Of a DNA stretch of 5,942 nt, positions 4,290 to 5,942 are shown in pieces. This DNA is from Rhodospirillales bacterium (GTDB lineage Bacteria; Pseudomonadota; Alphaproteobacteria; Rhodospirillales; Defluviicoccaceae). Below the pieces are notes generated by a model, which was given only the letters and a program-made list of their open reading frames with translations, did no database searches and was not told where the DNA came from. Position 1 is the first letter of the stretch; the number at the start of each line of letters is the position of its first letter. The stretch spans positions 1 through 5,942 of the forward strand of contig JAHCKI010000163.1 of assembly GCA_026125865.1 (NCBI GenBank), written 5' to 3'. Made by a program: the position numbers and the translations under genes.

Positions 4290-5720
4290 TTGACTGAACC
4301 AACAGTGATCCAGCTGAGCGAAACCGAATGGGAGATCCCCGCGCGCGGGGACATGCGGGTTCCCGCCTTTGTCTTTGCCGACAAGACACTGGTCGATGGA
4401 ATGGAGAGCAGGGTCTTCGAGCAACTGGCCAACGTGGCGAAACTCCCCGGCATTGTCGCGGGCGCGTTCGCCATGCCGGACGCCCACTGGGGCTATGGCT
4501 TTCCGATCGGGGGCGTCGCCGCCTTCGACCCCGACGATGGCGGCGTGGTGTCCATGGGCGGCGTCGGTTTCGATATTTCCTGTGGCGTGCGCACACTGCT
4601 GACCGGTCTTTCCGCCGACGACATCCTCGCTTGCCAGAGCCAATTGGCCGACGATCTACTGCGCCGCATTCCGGCCGGTGTGGGCAGCACCGGCGCCATA
4701 TCTCTCGCCCCCGACGAGATGGACGCGATGCTGCGGGGTGGCGCCCGCTGGGCCGTCGAGCGGGGCTGGGGCGAGAACGCTGACCTGGATCGTACCGAGG
4801 AACACGGCTGTATGACGGATACGCACCCTGAGTTCGTCTCCGATAGGGCCAAGGAGCGCCAGAAACAGGAAATGGGCACCCTCGGCTCGGGCAACCATTA
4901 CCTTGAAGTGCAAAGAGTGACGCGGATCTATGACGGCGCCGCCGCGTGCGCCTTTGGGCTCAAGGTGGGCGATGCCGTGGTCAGCATCCACTGCGGGTCG
5001 CGCGGACTCGGCCATCAGATCGGCACCGAGGCGCTCCGCGAAATGGTCACGGCGGCGCCGAAACTCGGCATCCGCTTGCCGGATCGGGAACTGGCATGCG
5101 CCCCGGTGAACTCGGAACCCGGGCAGCGTTACCTGGGTGCGATGCGGGTGGCCATCAACTGCGCGCTAGCCAACCGTCAGATTATCACCCACCTTGCGCG
5201 CGAGGTTTTCGCGCGACATTTTCCCAAGGCGAGCTTGGTTCTGCTCTATGACGTCTCCCACAACACCTGTAAGGCCGAGGTCCATGAAGTCGATGGCCGA
5301 TGCCGGCACCTCTATGTGCACCGCAAGGGGGCGACGCGCGCCTTCGGTCCCGGTCATCCGGAAATCCCCCGTGCATACAGGGATGCGGGTCAACCGGTGC
5401 TGATCGGCGGCACCATGGGCACGGCGTCATACATCCTGCGCGGTACCGAAGCGGGCATGAAGAAGGCCTTCGGTTCGGCATGCCACGGCGCCGGCCGTTC
5501 GTTGAGCCGGACCGCCGCCCGCAAGCGTTGGCAGGGCAAGGACATCGTCACATCGCTCGCGGACCGGGGCATTCTCATCCGCAGCCATTCCTTGCGTGGC
5601 GTCGCCGAGGAGGCGCCGGACGCCTACAAGGACGTCGGCGCCGTCGTCGACGCCGCCGATGCCGCCGGCCTGGCCGCCAAGGTAGCCCGCCTGGAGCCCA
5701 TGATCTGTGTCAAGGGATAA
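4290..5720 (+). CDS. rtcB: RtcB RNA ligase (3'-phosphate/5'-OH, GTP- and Mn-dependent)
   Basis: A 476-residue RtcB that joins RNA 2',3'-cyclic-phosphate or 3'-phosphate ends to 5'-OH ends through a GMP-histidine intermediate, in RNA repair or tRNA splicing. The active site is complete: Asp95 and Cys98 (GVGFDISCGVR), Asn202-His203 (LGSGNHYLEV), His234 (IHCGSRGLGHQ), His324 (YDVSHNTCK), the guanylylated His399 (SACHGAGR) and Lys475 near the C-terminus, matching the GMP-binding lysine. The length is that of the long, archaeal/eukaryal-like form (about 480) rather than the shorter E. coli form (about 408), which fits the adjacent archease. The TTG start keeps the family's N-terminal WEIP...MRVP segment. 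No sigma-54 activator gene rtcR or cyclase gene rtcA is visible nearby, so regulation differs from the E. coli operon. Confidence 0.96.
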   Translation: MTEPTVIQLSETEWEIPARGDMRVPAFVFADKTLVDGMESRVFEQLANVAKLPGIVAGAFAMPDAHWGYGFPIGGVAAFDPDDGGVVSMGGVGFDISCGVRTLLTGLSADDILACQSQLADDLLRRIPAGVGSTGAISLAPDEMDAMLRGGARWAVERGWGENADLDRTEEHGCMTDTHPEFVSDRAKERQKQEMGTLGSGNHYLEVQRVTRIYDGAAACAFGLKVGDAVVSIHCGSRGLGHQIGTEALREMVTAAPKLGIRLPDRELACAPVNSEPGQRYLGAMRVAINCALANRQIITHLAREVFARHFPKASLVLLYDVSHNTCKAEVHEVDGRCRHLYVHRKGATRAFGPGHPEIPRAYRDAGQPVLIGGTMGTASYILRGTEAGMKKAFGSACHGAGRSLSRTAARKRWQGKDIVTSLADRGILIRSHSLRGVAEEAPDAYKDVGAVVDAADAAGLAAKVARLEPMICVKG

Positions 5721-5780
5721 TCAGGGCGCCAGCGCCAACCGACGGCCCTTCCCCGTCTTCGCTACCGGAGTTGCGTGAAA

Positions 5781-5806
5781 GGGCGAAATAGGGGAGCATT
5801 TCGCTC
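5781..5806. terminator. Hairpin in the convergent spacer after rtcB, possible bidirectional terminator
   Basis: GCGAAAT (5783-5789) and ATTTCGC (5798-5804) are perfect complements around an 8-base loop. A G-U and a G-C pair extend the stem to nine at 5781-5806. It ends right at the stop codon of the probable minus-strand gene. There is no long U-run in either direction, so termination efficiency is doubtful. The position between convergent genes is the main argument. Confidence 0.4.
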
Positions 5807-5942
5807 CTACTGCGTGTGACTGGTAAGATCGGCGGTGAATTGGCGGCAGACGTCGGAAAGGGCATCGCTGAAGGCATCGGCCGCGGCAGTGACGCTGTCG
5901 TCAGCGGCGGCCGCCTCCACGTGATACAGTCGCCAGTGCAGC
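5807..5942 (-). CDS. Probable 3' end of an unidentified minus-strand gene, runs off the right edge
   Basis: On the minus strand the frame ending at TAG (complement of 5807-5809) is open for 44 codons to the window edge, reading LHWRLYHVEAAAADDSV... to ...FTADLTSHTQ. Most codons end in G or C, and the Ala/Asp-rich, helix-like composition is ordinary for a protein C-terminus. The stop sits beside a hairpin, as expected for a convergent gene. I do not recognise a family. The complementary plus-strand frame starting at GTG 5816 is also open, but it has no ribosome binding site and an odd Gly-rich composition, so the minus reading is preferred with modest confidence. Confidence 0.45.
   Translation of the reverse strand, partial: LHWRLYHVEAAAADDSVTAAADAFSDALSDVCRQFTADLTSHTQ

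Noticed and set aside
3133..4596. A 487-codon open frame on the minus strand across the antitoxin, toxin, archease and the start of rtcB
   Set aside because: It is antisense to four well-supported genes, is extremely Arg/Pro/Ser-rich, shows no domain, and is explained by high GC content removing stop codons.
5723..5749. AGGGC...GCCCT inverted repeat just after rtcB as a terminator
   Set aside because: Only five pairs around a 17-base loop and no U-run; the hairpin at 5781-5806 is better.
5816..5942. Open plus-strand frame from GTG 5816 to the right edge
   Set aside because: No ribosome binding site, Gly-rich composition, and exact codon-register complement of the more plausible minus-strand C-terminus; not fully excludable.
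1..5942. CRISPR arrays, tRNA/rRNA genes, transposases or insertion-sequence ends
   Set aside because: No repeat-spacer pattern, cloverleaf-like sequence, transposase motif or terminal inverted repeats were seen when reading both strands.

Overview
The window looks like chromosomal DNA from a GC-rich alphaproteobacterium, perhaps a Rhodospirillales-type lineage. The best clue is the left edge, where a minus-strand gene running out of the window has the N-terminus of the ELM1 (DUF1022) family. In bacteria that family is mainly alphaproteobacterial. G/C-ending codons dominate, so most long antisense frames are shadows of real genes. I saw no insertion sequence, tRNA, rRNA or CRISPR array.

Left half (1-2895, minus strand): a tight unidirectional cluster. 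It is transcribed in the order thiamine-diphosphate (ThDP) enzyme of the acetolactate-synthase-like superfamily, zinc alcohol dehydrogenase, then ELM1-like protein. The first gap is 35 nt. The dehydrogenase stop and the ELM1 TTG start overlap as TTGA. A ThDP 2-oxoacid enzyme next to a medium-chain dehydrogenase suggests, but does not prove, that the aldehyde or ketone made by one is reduced by the other.

Middle (2896-3157): a divergent intergenic region, AT-richer in places. It holds two perfect inverted repeats (9+9 and 8+8 bp), a 9-bp direct repeat with an 11-bp period, and a 26-codon ORF behind a good ribosome binding site.

Right half (3158-5720, plus strand): an AbrB/MazE-fold antitoxin and a VapC-type PIN ribonuclease toxin overlap by 4 nt. 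After a strong hairpin come archease and the RNA ligase RtcB, which form a classic two-gene RNA repair/splicing unit (archease stimulates RtcB guanylylation). A toxin that cuts RNA directly upstream of an RNA-sealing pair is the most interesting arrangement here. However, PIN nucleases usually leave 5'-phosphate/3'-OH ends, which are not RtcB substrates, so a functional link is only a hypothesis.

Right edge (5721-5942): a short convergent spacer with a hairpin, then the probable 3' end of an unidentified minus-strand gene.
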